Shown here: positions 35,476 through 45,200 of the stretch, one piece after another
Layout: each line of letters opens with the position of its first letter
Position numbering within the stretch: position 1 is the stretch's first letter
Assembly: GCF_031846515.1 (NCBI RefSeq)
Contig: NZ_JAVRHO010000011.1
Span: 62,001-126,000, forward strand
DNA: 64,000 nt
Direction: 5' to 3'
From: Autumnicola lenta
Lineage (GTDB): Bacteria; Bacteroidota; Bacteroidia; Flavobacteriales; Flavobacteriaceae
The notes under the pieces: model-generated
Told to the model about the DNA's origin: nothing
The model's input: only the letters and a program-made list of their open reading frames with translations
The model's database searches: none
Position numbers and translations under genes: made by a program

Positions 35476-35537
35476 CGTCTCTGCGAACAACGGGAAGCAG
35501 TCTTAGATTGCCGCGTGATTTCATTGTTCGCAATGAC
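35476..35537. repeat. REP-like imperfect palindrome
   Basis: CGTCTCTGCGAACAACG ... ATTGTTCGCAATGAC: inverted arms of about 15 bases around a 30-base middle (GAAGCAGTCTTAGATTGC). This resembles the GTCATTGCGA-type dispersed palindromes found in many bacterial genomes. It lies 18 bp before leuS. Confidence 0.6.
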
Positions 35538-35555
35538 CAATAGTTAAGAGAAGAA

Positions 35556-38500
35556 ATGAATTACAACTTCAACGAAATTGAAGCCAAATGGCAAAAATAC
35601 TGGGCCGATAATCAAACTTTTAAAGCTAAAAATCCTGGCTCCCCTCCTTCGGAGGGGCTGGGGGAGGCTTATTACGTGTTGGATATGTTTCCATATCCTT
35701 CCGGGGCAGGGCTGCATGTGGGGCATCCGCTGGGGTATATTGCCAGCGATATTTACGCGCGTTACAAGCGCCACAAGGGATTTAATGTCTTGCATCCGCA
35801 GGGGTATGATAGTTTTGGGCTTCCGGCAGAGCAATATGCCATTCAAACCGGCCAGCATCCGGCGGTTACTACAGAGAATAATATAAAACGTTACCGCGAG
35901 CAGCTGGATAAGATTGGTTTTTCTTTTGATTGGAGCAGGGAAGTGCGCACCAGTAATCCCGAATATTATAAATGGACGCAGTGGATTTTTATCCAGCTTT
36001 TTGAATCCTGGTATGATCATGAGCAGGATAAATCCCGTGCAATTTCAGAACTTGAAGAGATTTTTGCTTCGGAAGGGAATACAAAAGTAAAAGCAGCCTG
36101 TGACGATGATGTTGAAGATTTTACTGCGGAAGAATGGAATGCTTTTTCTTCTGAAGAAAAACAGAAGATTCTACTTAAATATCGACTTACTTATTTAGCT
36201 GAAACCGAAGTAAACTGGTGTCCGCAGTTGGGAACAGTGCTCGCGAACGATGAAATTGTAAACGGAGTTTCCGAACGTGGCGGCTATCCCGTGGTTCGGA
36301 AAAAAATGACACAATGGAGCATGCGTATTTCTGCCTTTGCAGAACGCCTTCTTCAGGATCTTGATAAAATCGATTGGACCGAGAGCTTAAAAGAAAGTCA
36401 GCGTAACTGGATTGGGAAATCGGTTGGAGCAATGGTTGAATTCCCCATCCTATCCTTCCCCGAAGGGGAAGAGAAAGCACAACGGGGATATATGACTGGA
36501 GGAAACAATTCCCATTTGCTTCTTGAAAAGGCGAGGGAAAACAGGAATGATCCTACGGATGCAGAAAGAATTCTTTGGAAACATCTGCGCAATAAAAATT
36601 TAGGCTATAAGTTTCGTCAACAACATCTTATTTATGATTTTATAGTAGATTTTGTTTGCCTGTCAAAGCGATTAGTTCTTGAAGTTGATGGAGGAATTCA
36701 TGATTTGCAGATTGAAGAAGATGAAAACCGAACTGCGATAATTGAAAGCAAAGGATTCAAAGTCCTAAGGTTTAAAAATGCAGAAGTAATTGGAGATATT
36801 GATGCCGTTCTTGAAAAAATTGAAACTGCTCTTTCTGGACAACCTCATGTTAGTGAGAAAGTCCAAAAAGCTCCCCCTTCGGGGGCTGGGGGGATTCGTG
36901 TTTTTACCACCCGTCCCGATACGATTTTTGGAGTAACTTTTATGACTTTGGCACCGGAACATGAACTGGTGAAAAAAATCACCACTCCGGAACAGAAAGA
37001 AGAAGTTGAAGCGTATATCGCTGCCAGTGCGAAACGCAGTGAACGTGAGCGTATGGCAGATGTGAAGTCGATAACCGGTGTTTTTACGGGTGCTTATGCA
37101 GAACATCCTTTTACCAAAGAGCCGGTGCCAATCTGGATTGGGGATTATGTGTTGGCGGGTTACGGAACTGGAGCGGTAATGGCTGTGCCTTGTGGCGACC
37201 AGCGTGATTATGATTTTGCAAAACATTTCGACTTACCAATTATCAATATTTTCGAAAATGCTGATATTTCTGAAGAAGCTTTTTCGGGAAAAGAAGGAAC
37301 GGTCATCGCAAATTCAGATTTCCTTAGCGGACTAAAATATAAAGAGGCGCTTCAGAAAGCGATCCTGGAACTGGAAAAATTGGGTCTTGGCTACGGAAAA
37401 ACAAACTACCGACTTCGGGACGCTGTTTTTAGCCGACAAAGATATTGGGGAGAGCCTTTTCCTATTTATTATAATAATGGTCTGCCACATCCCATACCTG
37501 AGCACTGCCTGCCACTCGAACTTCCCGAAGTAGAGAAATATCTCCCAACTGAAGAAGGTGAGCCGCCTCTGGGACGCGCTGAAAAATGGCACTGGGATGA
37601 AAAAAATGAGAAGGTGATATCTCAAGAGGAATTTGAAAGTTCCCCTTTAGGGGGCGGAGGGGGCTTGGAACTAAATACTATGCCTGGATGGGCGGGAAGC
37701 TCATGGTATCTTTTCAGGTATATGGATCCGCATAATGAGGAGACCTTTGTCTCTAAGGAAGCGAAGCAGTATTGGGAAAACGTAGATTTATATATAGGTG
37801 GAAGTGAACATGCTACTGGGCATTTATTATATTCCCGTTTCTGGACAAAATTTTTAAAGGACCGCGGATACCTTACTGTTAAAGAACCTTTTAAGAAGCT
37901 GATCAACCAGGGGATGATCCTTGGAACGAGTGCTTTTGTTTACCGTCTTGAAGGGGAAAATGTCTTGATATCCAAAAACCTAGTTGGCAAAAATGCTGTA
38001 CAACCTATTCACGCCGATGTTTCCCTGGTAAATTCTTCAGATGAGTTGGATATTGAAGGTTTTAAAAAGTGGCGTCCGGAATTTGCTGATTCTAAATTTC
38101 TAACAGAAGAGGATGGGAAGTACGTGGTAGGCCGCGAAGTTGAGAAGATGTCCAAATCCAAATATAACGTGGTAAATCCGGACGATATTTGTGAAAATTA
38201 CGGTGCCGATACTTTAAGAATGTATGAGATGTTCCTGGGGCCGTTAGAACAGGCAAAACCCTGGAATACTGCCGGAATCACAGGAGTGCATAATTTCCTG
38301 AAAAAACTTTGGAAACTTTATCATTCCTCCCCCAGCCCCTCTGAAGGAGGGGAGAACAGTTTCTCTGTTTCAGATGAGCCGGCATCCAAAGATTCGCTAA
38401 AAACTTTGCATAAGACGATTAAAAAAGTGACTGAGGATATTGAAAATTTCAGCTTTAATACTTCGGTTTCCACGTTTATGATCTGCGTGAATGAACTTTC

Positions 38501-38849
38501 GGCTCAAAATTGTAATCAGCGGGAAGTACTGGAGCCGCTTGCAGTTTTAATCGCGCCTTATGCACCCCATATAGCGGAAGAATTATGGTCGAAATTGGGC
38601 AATTCTGAGTCCGTGGTTACCGCAGTATATCCTGTTTATGAAGAGAAGTTCCTGGTGGAAAGCACCAAAAATTATCCCATTTCCTTCAACGGAAAAATGC
38701 GCTTTACCATGGAATTGCCACTTGATATAAGCAAAGAAGAAATTGAGAAGACGGTATTGGAAGATGAGCGATCAAAATCATATTTATCTGAAGCAACCCC
38801 TAAAAAAGTAATAGTTGTTCCTGGTAAAATTGTAAATATTGTAATTTAA
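35556..38849 (+). CDS. leuS: Leucyl-tRNA synthetase with in-frame inserted elements, one carrying a DUF559 endonuclease domain
   Basis: A 1097-residue LeuRS; the family in Bacteroidota is usually about 920-950 residues. HVGH (residues 54-57) and KMSKS (864-868) form the ATP site, and the editing domain begins IRVFTTRPDTIFG. The excess is explained by five GC-rich palindromic inserts, all in frame: at 35639, about 36440, 36870, 37640 and 38326. Inserts 2 and 3 bracket a DUF559/Vsr-like endonuclease domain (about residues 313-430) with VDF Asp365 and EVD Glu376/Asp378. It sits at the entrance of the editing domain (VEF before, IRVFTTRP after), a surface loop. All catalytic motifs remain, so LeuRS is expected to work. 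Confidence 0.9.
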   Translation: MNYNFNEIEAKWQKYWADNQTFKAKNPGSPPSEGLGEAYYVLDMFPYPSGAGLHVGHPLGYIASDIYARYKRHKGFNVLHPQGYDSFGLPAEQYAIQTGQHPAVTTENNIKRYREQLDKIGFSFDWSREVRTSNPEYYKWTQWIFIQLFESWYDHEQDKSRAISELEEIFASEGNTKVKAACDDDVEDFTAEEWNAFSSEEKQKILLKYRLTYLAETEVNWCPQLGTVLANDEIVNGVSERGGYPVVRKKMTQWSMRISAFAERLLQDLDKIDWTESLKESQRNWIGKSVGAMVEFPILSFPEGEEKAQRGYMTGGNNSHLLLEKARENRNDPTDAERILWKHLRNKNLGYKFRQQHLIYDFIVDFVCLSKRLVLEVDGGIHDLQIEEDENRTAIIESKGFKVLRFKNAEVIGDIDAVLEKIETALSGQPHVSEKVQKAPPSGAGGIRVFTTRPDTIFGVTFMTLAPEHELVKKITTPEQKEEVEAYIAASAKRSERERMADVKSITGVFTGAYAEHPFTKEPVPIWIGDYVLAGYGTGAVMAVPCGDQRDYDFAKHFDLPIINIFENADISEEAFSGKEGTVIANSDFLSGLKYKEALQKAILELEKLGLGYGKTNYRLRDAVFSRQRYWGEPFPIYYNNGLPHPIPEHCLPLELPEVEKYLPTEEGEPPLGRAEKWHWDEKNEKVISQEEFESSPLGGGGGLELNTMPGWAGSSWYLFRYMDPHNEETFVSKEAKQYWENVDLYIGGSEHATGHLLYSRFWTKFLKDRGYLTVKEPFKKLINQGMILGTSAFVYRLEGENVLISKNLVGKNAVQPIHADVSLVNSSDELDIEGFKKWRPEFADSKFLTEEDGKYVVGREVEKMSKSKYNVVNPDDICENYGADTLRMYEMFLGPLEQAKPWNTAGITGVHNFLKKLWKLYHSSPSPSEGGENSFSVSDEPASKDSLKTLHKTIKKVTEDIENFSFNTSVSTFMICVNELSAQNCNQREVLEPLAVLIAPYAPHIAEELWSKLGNSESVVTAVYPVYEEKFLVESTKNYPISFNGKMRFTMELPLDISKEEIEKTVLEDERSKSYLSEATPKKVIVVPGKIVNIVI
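35639..35667 (+). repeat. GC-rich palindromic element in leuS, copy 1
   Basis: A 29-base element with stem CCCCTCC/GGAGGGG and tail GCTGGGGGAGG. In frame it encodes SPPSEGLGE between NPG and AYYVLDMFPYPSG, where other LeuRS have a short Lys-containing link. It matches copy 5 in reverse orientation with one mismatch. Confidence 0.8.
36440..36475. repeat. GC-rich palindromic element in leuS, copy 2 (left border of the DUF559 insert)
   Basis: A palindrome, TTCCCCGAAGGGGAA at 36456-36470, just after the codons for the VEF strand. It is less like the other copies, but marks the left end of the endonuclease insert. Confidence 0.5.
36446..36893 (+). mobile_element. DUF559 endonuclease insert inside leuS
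   Basis: About 150 codons absent from normal LeuRS. The protein reads like a complete stand-alone DUF559 endonuclease: ERILWKHLRNKNLGYKFRQQH, then IYDFIVDFVC, LVLEVDGGIHD and KVLRFKNAEV, the conserved order of this PD-(D/E)XK family. It even has its own in-frame ATG at 36492. It is flanked by palindromes and is open to both sides, so it was probably acquired as an in-frame mobile unit. Confidence 0.75.
36870..36896 (+). repeat. GC-rich palindromic element in leuS, copy 3 (right border of the DUF559 insert)
   Basis: CTCCCCCTTCGGGGGCTGGG followed by GGG; same architecture as copy 1 with a shorter stem. Encodes APPSGAGG directly before IRVFTTRP. Confidence 0.75.
37640..37670 (+). repeat. GC-rich palindromic element in leuS, copy 4
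   Basis: TCCCCTTTAGGGGGCGGAGG followed by GGGCTTGG: the same plan with a CTTTAG loop. Encodes SSPLGGGGGLE before LNTMPGWAGSSW. Confidence 0.75.
38326..38354 (-). repeat. GC-rich palindromic element in leuS, copy 5 (reverse)
   Basis: The reverse complement of copy 1 with a single mismatch over 29 bases. Encodes SSPSPSEGGE in a surface region before the anticodon-binding helices. Confidence 0.8.
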
Positions 38850-38951
38850 CCCCCTAAATAATTACGATAGAAATAAAAATTATATTCTTTTTTATGAGCA
38901 CCCCCTGCGTTTGAATATTTTAATTTAATTTGCGTCAAAAATATTCTACTT

Positions 38952-40049
38952 ATGAAAATCGGGGTGCCTAAAGAAATTAAAAACAACGAGAGCCGCGTGG
39001 GAATGACTCCTGCTGGTGTACTGGAACTCACCAAAAGTGGACACAAGGTTTTTGTGCAGTCTACTGCGGGTGATAACAGCGGATTTTTAGATGAAGATTA
39101 CTCAGCTTCCGGAGCCGAGTTGCTTCCTACCATTGAAGATCTTTATGCCAAAAGCGATATGATCGTCAAGGTAAAAGAGCCTATTGAAAAGGAATATCCC
39201 CTGATAAAGGAAAATCAGGTAATTTTCACTTATTTTCATTTTGCTTCTAATCGCGAGCTTACAGAGGCGATGATTAACAGCAAATCCGTTTGTATTGCTT
39301 ATGAAACGGTGCAGGAGCCTTCGGGAGCTTTACCTCTGCTTACACCAATGTCTGAAGTTGCCGGAAGGATGGCGATACAGCAAGGAGCAAAATATCTTGA
39401 AAAACCTGTAAAAGGAAAAGGATTATTATTGGGAGGAGTGCCCGGCGTGCGATCTGGAAAAGTCTTGATTCTTGGAGCCGGGACAGTTGGGATTCAGGCA
39501 GCAAAAATGGCTGCAGGGCTTGGAGCTCAGGTTACGATTATGGACGTGAATATGGATCGTTTGCGGCATGTGAATGATATTATGCCCAGCCATGTAGTAA
39601 CTGAATTTTCAAATGAATATAATATCCGGAAACATCTTCGCACGCACGATCTTATAATTGGTGCTGTTTTAAATACCGGGGCAAAAGCTCCGAAACTTAT
39701 TACACGAAATATGTTAAAAGAGATGGAGCCGGGGACTGTAATTGTGGATGTTGCGGTAGACCAGGGAGGGTGCATAGAAACTTCACGGCCTACAAGCCAT
39801 GAGGATCCTATTTATATTATAGATGATGTTGTGTATTATTGTGTGGCAAATATGCCGGGTGCTGTTCCGCACACGTCCACTCTTGCTTTAACTAATGTTA
39901 CGCTTCCTTATATTTTAAAGCTGGCTTCGGGCTGGGAAGCCGCCTGCTCACAAGATGCAGTTCTATCCAAAGGTCTAAATATTGTAAAAGGTAAGATTGT
40001 ATATGAAGCAATAGCTGAAGCGTTTGGCTGGGAAGAAATTCTTACCTAA
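38952..40049 (+). CDS. ald: Alanine dehydrogenase
   Basis: A 365-residue enzyme for reversible NAD-dependent deamination of alanine to pyruvate. It starts MKIGVPKEIKNNESRVGMTPAG, with the pyruvate-binding Arg and Lys, and has FTYFHFAS, the Rossmann motif LILGAGTVGIQAAKMAAGLGA near residue 170 and NMPGAVPHTST near the end. It is monocistronic with a terminator at 40076-40107. Confidence 0.96.
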   Translation: MKIGVPKEIKNNESRVGMTPAGVLELTKSGHKVFVQSTAGDNSGFLDEDYSASGAELLPTIEDLYAKSDMIVKVKEPIEKEYPLIKENQVIFTYFHFASNRELTEAMINSKSVCIAYETVQEPSGALPLLTPMSEVAGRMAIQQGAKYLEKPVKGKGLLLGGVPGVRSGKVLILGAGTVGIQAAKMAAGLGAQVTIMDVNMDRLRHVNDIMPSHVVTEFSNEYNIRKHLRTHDLIIGAVLNTGAKAPKLITRNMLKEMEPGTVIVDVAVDQGGCIETSRPTSHEDPIYIIDDVVYYCVANMPGAVPHTSTLALTNVTLPYILKLASGWEAACSQDAVLSKGLNIVKGKIVYEAIAEAFGWEEILT

Positions 40050-40075
40050 AACTTATAATTTCTTGATAATATAAG

Positions 40076-40107
40076 ATGCCGTTGCCATTAGGGAGCGGCA
40101 TTTTTTT
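40076..40107 (+). terminator. Terminator of ald
   Basis: ATGCCGTTGCC/GGGAGCGGCAT stem with an ATTA loop and a following run of seven Ts. Confidence 0.85.
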
Positions 40108-40167
40108 AGATATACCAGGTATACATGGAGTGACAATAAATAATAAAAATAAAGAATAAGAATGCCT

Positions 40168-40695
40168 TTAGGACAAATAAATATCCACCAGTCCTTCAGG
40201 AGTGTTGAGGTAAATGACTTTATTTTCCTTATCTACTTTTTCCAAAAACTCATCGTTCATGGGAATAAGTATGTCTTTACCATCCTTTTTAATTTCAAAT
40301 AAGGCCTGCGCCGTATTATCGTTTACAGATACTATTTCGCCAATATCACCATGGTGAGCATCTATTACTTTAAAGCCGATAATTTCGTGAAAGTAAAACT
40401 GATGATCTGCCAGCTCTGGAAGCATGGTAAGGGGCAGGTAGAGTTCGCAGCCTATGATGTCTTCGGCATCATCTTCGGTATTAATGTCTTCAAATTTGGC
40501 GCGAAGTAGTGTGCTTTTGTGAAGAGCACTTTTTTCAATAAAAAATGGAACCAGGTTCTCGTTGTATTCAACGAAAACCGATTCCATTTCTGTGTAAGTT
40601 TCAGGTTCATCAGTATCGAGTTTAATCAATACCTCTCCCTTAAAACTGAATTTACTAACGATCTTGCCAAGATAGAAACATTCTTCTTTTGTCAT
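40168..40695 (-). CDS. rimM: 16S rRNA processing protein RimM
   Basis: A 175-residue RimM, which binds S19 and helps mature the 30S head. N-terminal barrel starts CFYLGKIVSKFSFKGEVLIKLDTDEPE; the PRC-barrel half shows FYFHEIIGFKVID and ILIPMNDEFLEKVDKENKVIYLNTPEGL. It lies 18 bp after rpsP in the conserved rpsP-rimM operon. Confidence 0.94.
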   Translation of the reverse strand: MTKEECFYLGKIVSKFSFKGEVLIKLDTDEPETYTEMESVFVEYNENLVPFFIEKSALHKSTLLRAKFEDINTEDDAEDIIGCELYLPLTMLPELADHQFYFHEIIGFKVIDAHHGDIGEIVSVNDNTAQALFEIKKDGKDILIPMNDEFLEKVDKENKVIYLNTPEGLVDIYLS

Positions 40696-40713
40696 TTTTC
40701 GTTAGAAAAGGTT

Positions 40714-41283
40714 TTAAGATCCTGCTTGTTCCTGCTTTTCGTTTGCTTTAGCTTCGTCAGCAGTTGCTTCCTCTACCTCACCGGCGGCGGCAGCTTCCTG
40801 ATCTTCTGCAGTTTCCTCAACCTCTGGTTGGGCAGCAGCGGCAGCTTCAGCTTCACGTTTAGCGTTGGCAGCCTTTTCAGCTTCAAGAGCTTTAGCTTTT
40901 TCAGCTTCCTGTTCTTTGGTTAAATTCTCTTTCTTAGCGTCAATTTTACCTTCTTTTTCTTCTAACCAAGCCTGGAATTTCTTCTCGGCCTCTTCTTCAG
41001 TCAAAGCACCTTTTTTAACACCAACAGCAAGGTGTTTTTTCAGTAAAACTCCTTTATAAGAAAGGATAGCACGGGCAGTATCTGTAGGTTGTGCCCCGTT
41101 CTGTAACCATTTTACTGCGCCATCAACATCTAATTCGATAGTTGCAGGATTAGTGTTTGGATTATAAACACCTATTTTATCAAGGTATTTACCATCTCTT
41201 TTTGCACGCGAATCTGCGGCAATAATCCAGTAAAAAGGTTTTCCTTTTTTACCGTGTCTTTGTAATCTTATTTTTACAGGCAT
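40714..41283 (-). CDS. rpsP: 30S ribosomal protein S16 with long acidic tail
   Basis: A 189-residue protein. Residues 1-80 are S16 (MPVKIRLQRHGKKGKPFYWIIAAD, DKIGVYNPNTNPATIELD), the rest an Ala/Glu/Lys-rich coiled tail (about residues 105-189) as seen in Bacteroidota, against about 85 residues in most bacteria. The start codon is followed by a good -7/-33 promoter at 41330-41359. First gene of rpsP-rimM. Confidence 0.96.
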   Translation of the reverse strand: MPVKIRLQRHGKKGKPFYWIIAADSRAKRDGKYLDKIGVYNPNTNPATIELDVDGAVKWLQNGAQPTDTARAILSYKGVLLKKHLAVGVKKGALTEEEAEKKFQAWLEEKEGKIDAKKENLTKEQEAEKAKALEAEKAANAKREAEAAAAAQPEVEETAEDQEAAAAGEVEEATADEAKANEKQEQAGS

Positions 41284-41329
41284 AAAAATTAATTTGTGGG
41301 GTTCCCGACCCCGATTATTAATAAGGCTG

Positions 41330-41359
41330 CAAAGATACTACATTTTTCTAATTTACAAG
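41330..41359 (-). promoter_or_regulatory. Promoter of rpsP-rimM
   Basis: On the minus strand TATCTTTG (41330-41337) and TTG (41356-41358) are separated by 18 bases, close to the Bacteroidota consensus. Confidence 0.6.
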
Positions 41360-41559
41360 TTTTTACAAAATTAAATTTATTGATTATGTTCTGGAAGCCC
41401 TAGCCTCTTTTTAGCAATGAAATGGGTTTTGTGAAAGGTTTTAGAGAAAAAACAAGATGCGTTGTTAAAACCAGTTAATTAGTGCTAAACCCTGTTAAAT
41501 AGCTTGATGCGAAGGTTTTAGCGCTGTACCTTTAGCTAAACGATAAAAGAAAAGAAGGC

Positions 41560-42009
41560 ATGGAATATTCAGAAAAAGTTGCAAATAAACTAAATGAACT
41601 TCTTAAGAAAAATTACGATTCAGAGAAGGGTTTTAAGTTTGCTGCAGAGAAGGTGAAAAATGATCAGCTTAAATCTTTTTTTAAAGATAAGGCACAACAG
41701 CGATATGATTTTGGGCACGAATTAAAGTCAGAAATTGCCAATTTTGGTGAGTCTCCAGATAAAGGTTCGAGTATAGCAGGAGATGCGCACAGAACATGGA
41801 TGAATCTTAAAGCGAGTCTTTCATCAGATAAAGAAGAGGCTGTCCTCGAAGAAGCGGTAAGAGGAGAAAAAGCAGCAGTTGAGGATTATGAAGACATTCT
41901 TAAAGATCCTGACATTCCGGCATCGACAGGAAATATACTGTTGAAGCAAAAAAATGCTATTATGGCTACCTTTAACGAGGTGAAAAGCCTTGAAAAGCAA
42001 TTTGATTGA
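41560..42009 (+). CDS. PA2169-type four-helix-bundle protein (DUF2383)
   Basis: A 149-residue helical protein of the DUF2383/ferritin-like PA2169 family: ELLKKNYDSEKGFKFAAEKV, then GDAHRTWMNLKASLSSDKEEAVLEEAVRGEKAAVEDYEDIL. The Glu/His pattern resembles a metal-binding four-helix bundle, but the function is unknown (stress-related in some bacteria). It is monocistronic with structured hairpins and a terminator downstream. Confidence 0.8.
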   Translation: MEYSEKVANKLNELLKKNYDSEKGFKFAAEKVKNDQLKSFFKDKAQQRYDFGHELKSEIANFGESPDKGSSIAGDAHRTWMNLKASLSSDKEEAVLEEAVRGEKAAVEDYEDILKDPDIPASTGNILLKQKNAIMATFNEVKSLEKQFD

Positions 42010-42033
42010 TAACAATAATATAAAAAAGAAAAA

Positions 42034-42133
42034 GATGCGAACACAGGTTGACTGATGTAGTAGTGGTTTAAAATGTTCGCATCAGGCCTCACAAATAAGT
42101 ACCTAAATGGTCACTGTTTGTGAGGCTTTTTTT
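42034..42133 (+). terminator. Double hairpin and terminator after the DUF2383 gene
   Basis: GATGCGAAC/GTTCGCATC (42034-42083) is followed by GCCTCACAAA/TTTGTGAGGC (42086-42126) and seven Ts. The first hairpin, with its long loop, may be a stabilising 3' element. Confidence 0.75.
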
Positions 42134-42264
42134 ATGGGCTGTAGTGGTTAATAAAACGTAAAAAGTTTCTTTTACGAAGAGTCATTTTATCTTTAATTTA
42201 GCAGGAAAAGCCGGAGTGCTTTTTTTTGGCCATTCTTGGGTCTGCCTAAATTAAACCGAACCAC

Positions 42265-45200
42265 ATGTATCTCATTTTTGACACCGAAACTACCGGATTA
42301 CCAAAACGTTGGGACGCTCCCTTATCTGATTCTGATAACTGGCCACGCTGTATCCAGATTGCCTGGCAGCTGCATGACGACATGGGAAGGCTGGTTGAAA
42401 GTCAGGATTATTTAGTAAAACCCGAAGGTTTTAATATTCCTTATGATGCAGAAAAGATCCACGGAATTTCCACCGAACTAGCCGCGGAAAATGGAATTAC
42501 TTTAAATGAAGTTTTAGAGAAATTTCAATCTGCACTCAACAAGTCGAAATTTGTAGTTGGCCAGAATGTAAGTTTTGATGTAAATATTATGGGAGCCGAA
42601 TTCTTCAGACTTCAGATGGAAAATTCACTTCAAAATTTGCCAATTCTCGATACCTGTACAGAGGTTACGGCAGGAATGTGTAAAATTCCCGGTGGCCGCG
42701 GCGGTAAATTTAAACTGCCTACGCTTACCGAACTTCACGAGTATTTATTTGACGAACCTTTTGCTGAAGCCCATAACGCAACGGCCGATGTGGAGGCAAC
42801 GACCCGTTGTTTTCTTGAACTGTTACGCAAAAGAATGTTCACCAAAGAACAATTGGACGTTCCTGCAGATTATTTCCAGAATTTTTCAGAAGCCAATCCG
42901 CAGCCGATACCACTTATCGGGTTAAAACATATCAACCTCAAAAAGGCTTCCGAAGAAATAAGGAAGCAGCTTCAGAAGGAACAACCGTCCGAAGCAATTA
43001 CTACCGAGGAAATTGAAGAGAACCTCGAAAAACTGGATGAAGTACCGTTTGCACATTTGCATAACCATTCCCAGTTTTCAGTTTTACAGTCTACCATTAG
43101 TATTCCCGACCTGGTAAATGCGGCAGGAGAAGAAAATATGCCGGCTGTCGCTTTAACAGATCATGCCAATATGATGGGCGCTTTCCATTTTGTAAAAGAG
43201 GTGGGTGCCTATAATAAATCTATTAAAGCGAAGAATGCTGAAGCGCTGGAGAATAATTTGCCTGCTGAAGCTAAAGAATTAAAAGCTGTGGTGGGTTGTG
43301 AGTTCTTTGTTTGTGAAAATCATCTGGATAAATCCAGGAAAGACAATGGTTACCAGATCGTGATGCTGGCAAAGAACAAAAAAGGATATCATAACCTGGC
43401 AAAAATGTCTTCCATCGCCTATACCAAAGGATTTTATTACGTGCCGCGAATCGACCGGGAAGTGATTCAGAAATATAAAGAAGATATTATTGTCCTTACC
43501 GGAAATCTTTACGGGGAAATTCCCAGTAAAGTGCTGAATGTGGGAGAAAAGCAGGCAGAAGAAGCTTTGCTTTGGTGGAAAGAAGAATTTGGAGACGATC
43601 TCTATATGGAGATCATGCGGCACAACCAGGAAGACGAGAACAGGGTAAATCCGGTCTTAACTGACTTCGCCAAAACTCATAAAATAAAGCTGGTTGCCAC
43701 CAATAATACCTATTACTGGAGACAGGAAGATGCCAATGCGCACGATATTCTGCTTTGTGTAAAAGATGGCGAAAAGCAGGCCACACCGATAGGAAGGGGT
43801 AGAGGTTATCGTTATGGGTTGCCAAACCAGGAATACTATTTCAAGTCTGGCGAAGAGATGAAGAATCTCTTTAAGGATTTACCCGAAGCGATTTCCAATG
43901 TTCAGGAAATTGTAGATAAAATTGAACCTTTTGAACTGGCGCGGGATGTACTCTTACCGGCGTTTACCATTCCTGAAGCTTTTTTAGTTGAAGAAGATAA
44001 AGTGGATGGCGGAAAGCGGGGCGAAAATGCCTATTTGAAGCACATCACTTTTGAAGGAGCGAAAAAACGTTATGCAGATCTTACGCCGGAAATTGAAGAA
44101 CGGCTGAATTTTGAGCTTTCGGTAATTGAAAATACGGGTTATCCCGGATATTTCCTTATTGTGGAAGATTTTATTCGGGAAGCACGGAATATGGACGTGT
44201 CGGTTGGGCCGGGTCGTGGATCTGCAGCGGGAAGTGCCGTGGCCTACTGCCTTGCAATTACAAATATCGACCCCATTAAGTACGATCTCCTTTTTGAGCG
44301 TTTCCTTAATCCGGATCGTGTGAGCATGCCCGATATTGATATTGATTTTGATGATGAAGGGCGTAGCCGTGTTATGGATTATGTAATTGAGAAATATGGG
44401 GCCAATCAGGTGGCGCAGATTATCACCTACGGAACCATGGCTGCTAAATCTTCAATTCGGGATACTGCCAGGGTTTTGGATTTACCTCTAAGTGATGCGG
44501 ACAGGATTTCGAAACTTATTCCCAACACCAAGTTAGGTAAAATCTTCGGAATGAGCGAAAAGGAGCTAAAAAGCAAATTCCGAAGTGAAGAATTAGAGAA
44601 TATTAATGAACTCCTTAATATAGCTGAAGGAGACGACCTGGAGGCGCAAACCGTTAATCAGGCACGTATTCTGGAAGGTTCAGTGAGGAATACAGGAATC
44701 CATGCCTGCGGGGTGATAATTACCCCCGGAGATATTACAGACTATGTGCCGGTTTCGGTCGCAAAAGATTCCGATTTATATGTTACACAATTCGATAACT
44801 CTGTAGTAGAAAGCGCCGGACTGCTAAAAATGGACTTTTTAGGCCTTAAAACCCTGACTTTAATAAAGGACACGGTAAAAATTGTAAAAGGTCGTCATGA
44901 TATAGATTTAGATCCCGATAGTTTTCCGTTAGATGATGAGGAAACGTATAAACTTTTCCAGCGTGGGGAAACCGTAGGGATATTTCAGTATGAATCTCCC
45001 GGAATGCAGAAGCATATGAAGGATCTTAAACCCACAGTTTTCGACGACCTTATTGCAATGAACGCTTTGTACCGCCCCGGGCCAATGGAATATATTCCGA
45101 GTTTTATCGCCAGGAAGCATGGGAGTGAAGAGATCGCCTACGATTTGCCCGATATGGAAGAATACCTGCAGGAAACTTACGGAATTACAGTTTATCAGGA

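Noticed and set aside
35556..38849. Treating the long leuS as two genes or a frameshifted gene
   Set aside because: The frame is open through the insert, and all LeuRS motifs before and after are in the same frame and in order.
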